Positions 63,767 through 64,000 of a stretch of 64,000 bases of DNA are shown piece by piece. Each line of letters starts with the position of its first letter. The stretch's first letter is position 1. A program made the position numbers and the translations under genes. This DNA comes from Rhizobium sp. BT03 (lineage in GTDB: Bacteria > Pseudomonadota > Alphaproteobacteria > Rhizobiales > Rhizobiaceae): positions 382,820-446,819 of the forward strand of contig NZ_CP125643.1 of the NCBI RefSeq assembly GCF_030053155.1, read 5' to 3'. Below the pieces are notes generated by a model. It saw only the letters and a program-made list of their open reading frames with translations, made no database searches and was not told where the DNA came from.

Positions 63767-64000
63767 ATGGAGACGTCGCCCAATAGCGACCTGGTTTCAA
63801 AAGGTGAGGTGTTGGCCCTCATTTTTGAATTATTCCCTTGGTTGCGTCAGTTTGAGCAGGCATCGCTGAACGACTACGCAAAGGCGGCTTTCTCGGTTGG
63901 ATCGGATCAATCGGGGTGCGTCGCGCGAAGCCAGGCAATGTCTCTATTGCGGTCACGCGTGGCGGCCGTCGCGCAACGTCAGGGTTATTCAGCAGGGGCC
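63767..64000 (+). CDS. Hypothetical protein, 3' partial
   Basis: Open frame from ATG 63767, 2 bp after the MFS stop and with GAGG just upstream, running to the window end (78 codons, no stop). The segment LVSKGEVLALIFELFPWLRQ and later YAKAAFSVGSDQSG are protein-like, but I do not recognise the family. Spacing implies co-transcription with the MFS gene. Confidence 0.6.
   Translation, partial: METSPNSDLVSKGEVLALIFELFPWLRQFEQASLNDYAKAAFSVGSDQSGCVARSQAMSLLRSRVAAVAQRQGYSAGA

Noticed and set aside
1..64000. CRISPR arrays, tRNA/rRNA genes, repABC, trb or traI/traR genes
   Set aside because: Looked for but no supporting sequence seen; the short repeats present are operators, leaders or IS ends.

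Overview
The window looks like part of a large accessory plasmid of a Rhizobium/Agrobacterium-type alphaproteobacterium. It carries a traA relaxase divergent from traC-traD-traG across a Ti/RSF1010-type oriT. It also carries a VirB1-B11 mating-pair system and small genes typical of rhizobial plasmids (ArdC, DUF1173, DUF736, WGR). I see no rRNA, tRNA, CRISPR array, repABC replication module or quorum-sensing traI/traR genes.

Region 1 (1-24080) is a catabolic and uptake cluster. It holds three zinc alcohol dehydrogenases, a metallo-beta-lactamase-fold hydrolase, an alpha/beta hydrolase, an SDR, a carboxymuconolactone-decarboxylase-like protein and a RutA-like group C flavin monooxygenase. It also has two flavin reductases, a RibBA riboflavin-synthesis enzyme, a transaminase, a GFA-fold protein, a phosphoglycerate-mutase-like phosphatase, a ribose-type ABC importer with two binding proteins, a YgiN-like monooxygenase and a type II NADH dehydrogenase. 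A FadR-type GntR regulator sits among them. A 14-bp sequence, TTGACAGATTGTCT, recurs seven times with small variations in front of six transcription units. In each case it merges with the -35 element and is followed by roughly 17 bp before a possible -10. I infer one GntR-controlled regulon for an unidentified compound, with its own FMN supply for the oxygenase. A decayed IS256-type element (4109-5421) interrupts the cluster.

Region 2 (24377-31355) holds an AraC regulator, a chemoreceptor and a PAS-PAS-PAS-GGDEF-EAL protein.

Region 3 (31612-34492) is a junction zone with a groEL fragment, ardC, long hairpins and a small winged-helix regulator.

Region 4 (34591-44719) is a tightly overlapping VirB-type operon, including an EexN-like entry-exclusion lipoprotein and a VirB7-like lipoprotein.

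Region 5 (44763-52337) is plasmid accessory DNA: two PIN toxin-antitoxin pairs, an orphan Phd antitoxin, DUF1173, DUF736, WGR and small unknown genes. It also contains fragments of Toprim and DUF2493 genes, a mirrored leader duplication, and two related structured leaders.

Region 6 (52346-59643) is the DNA-processing module traG-traD-traC / oriT / traA.

Region 7 (59747-64000) has a class I methyltransferase with a small partner gene, an AraC regulator, an MFS exporter and the start of an unknown gene cut by the window end. It may be a small-molecule modification and export module.
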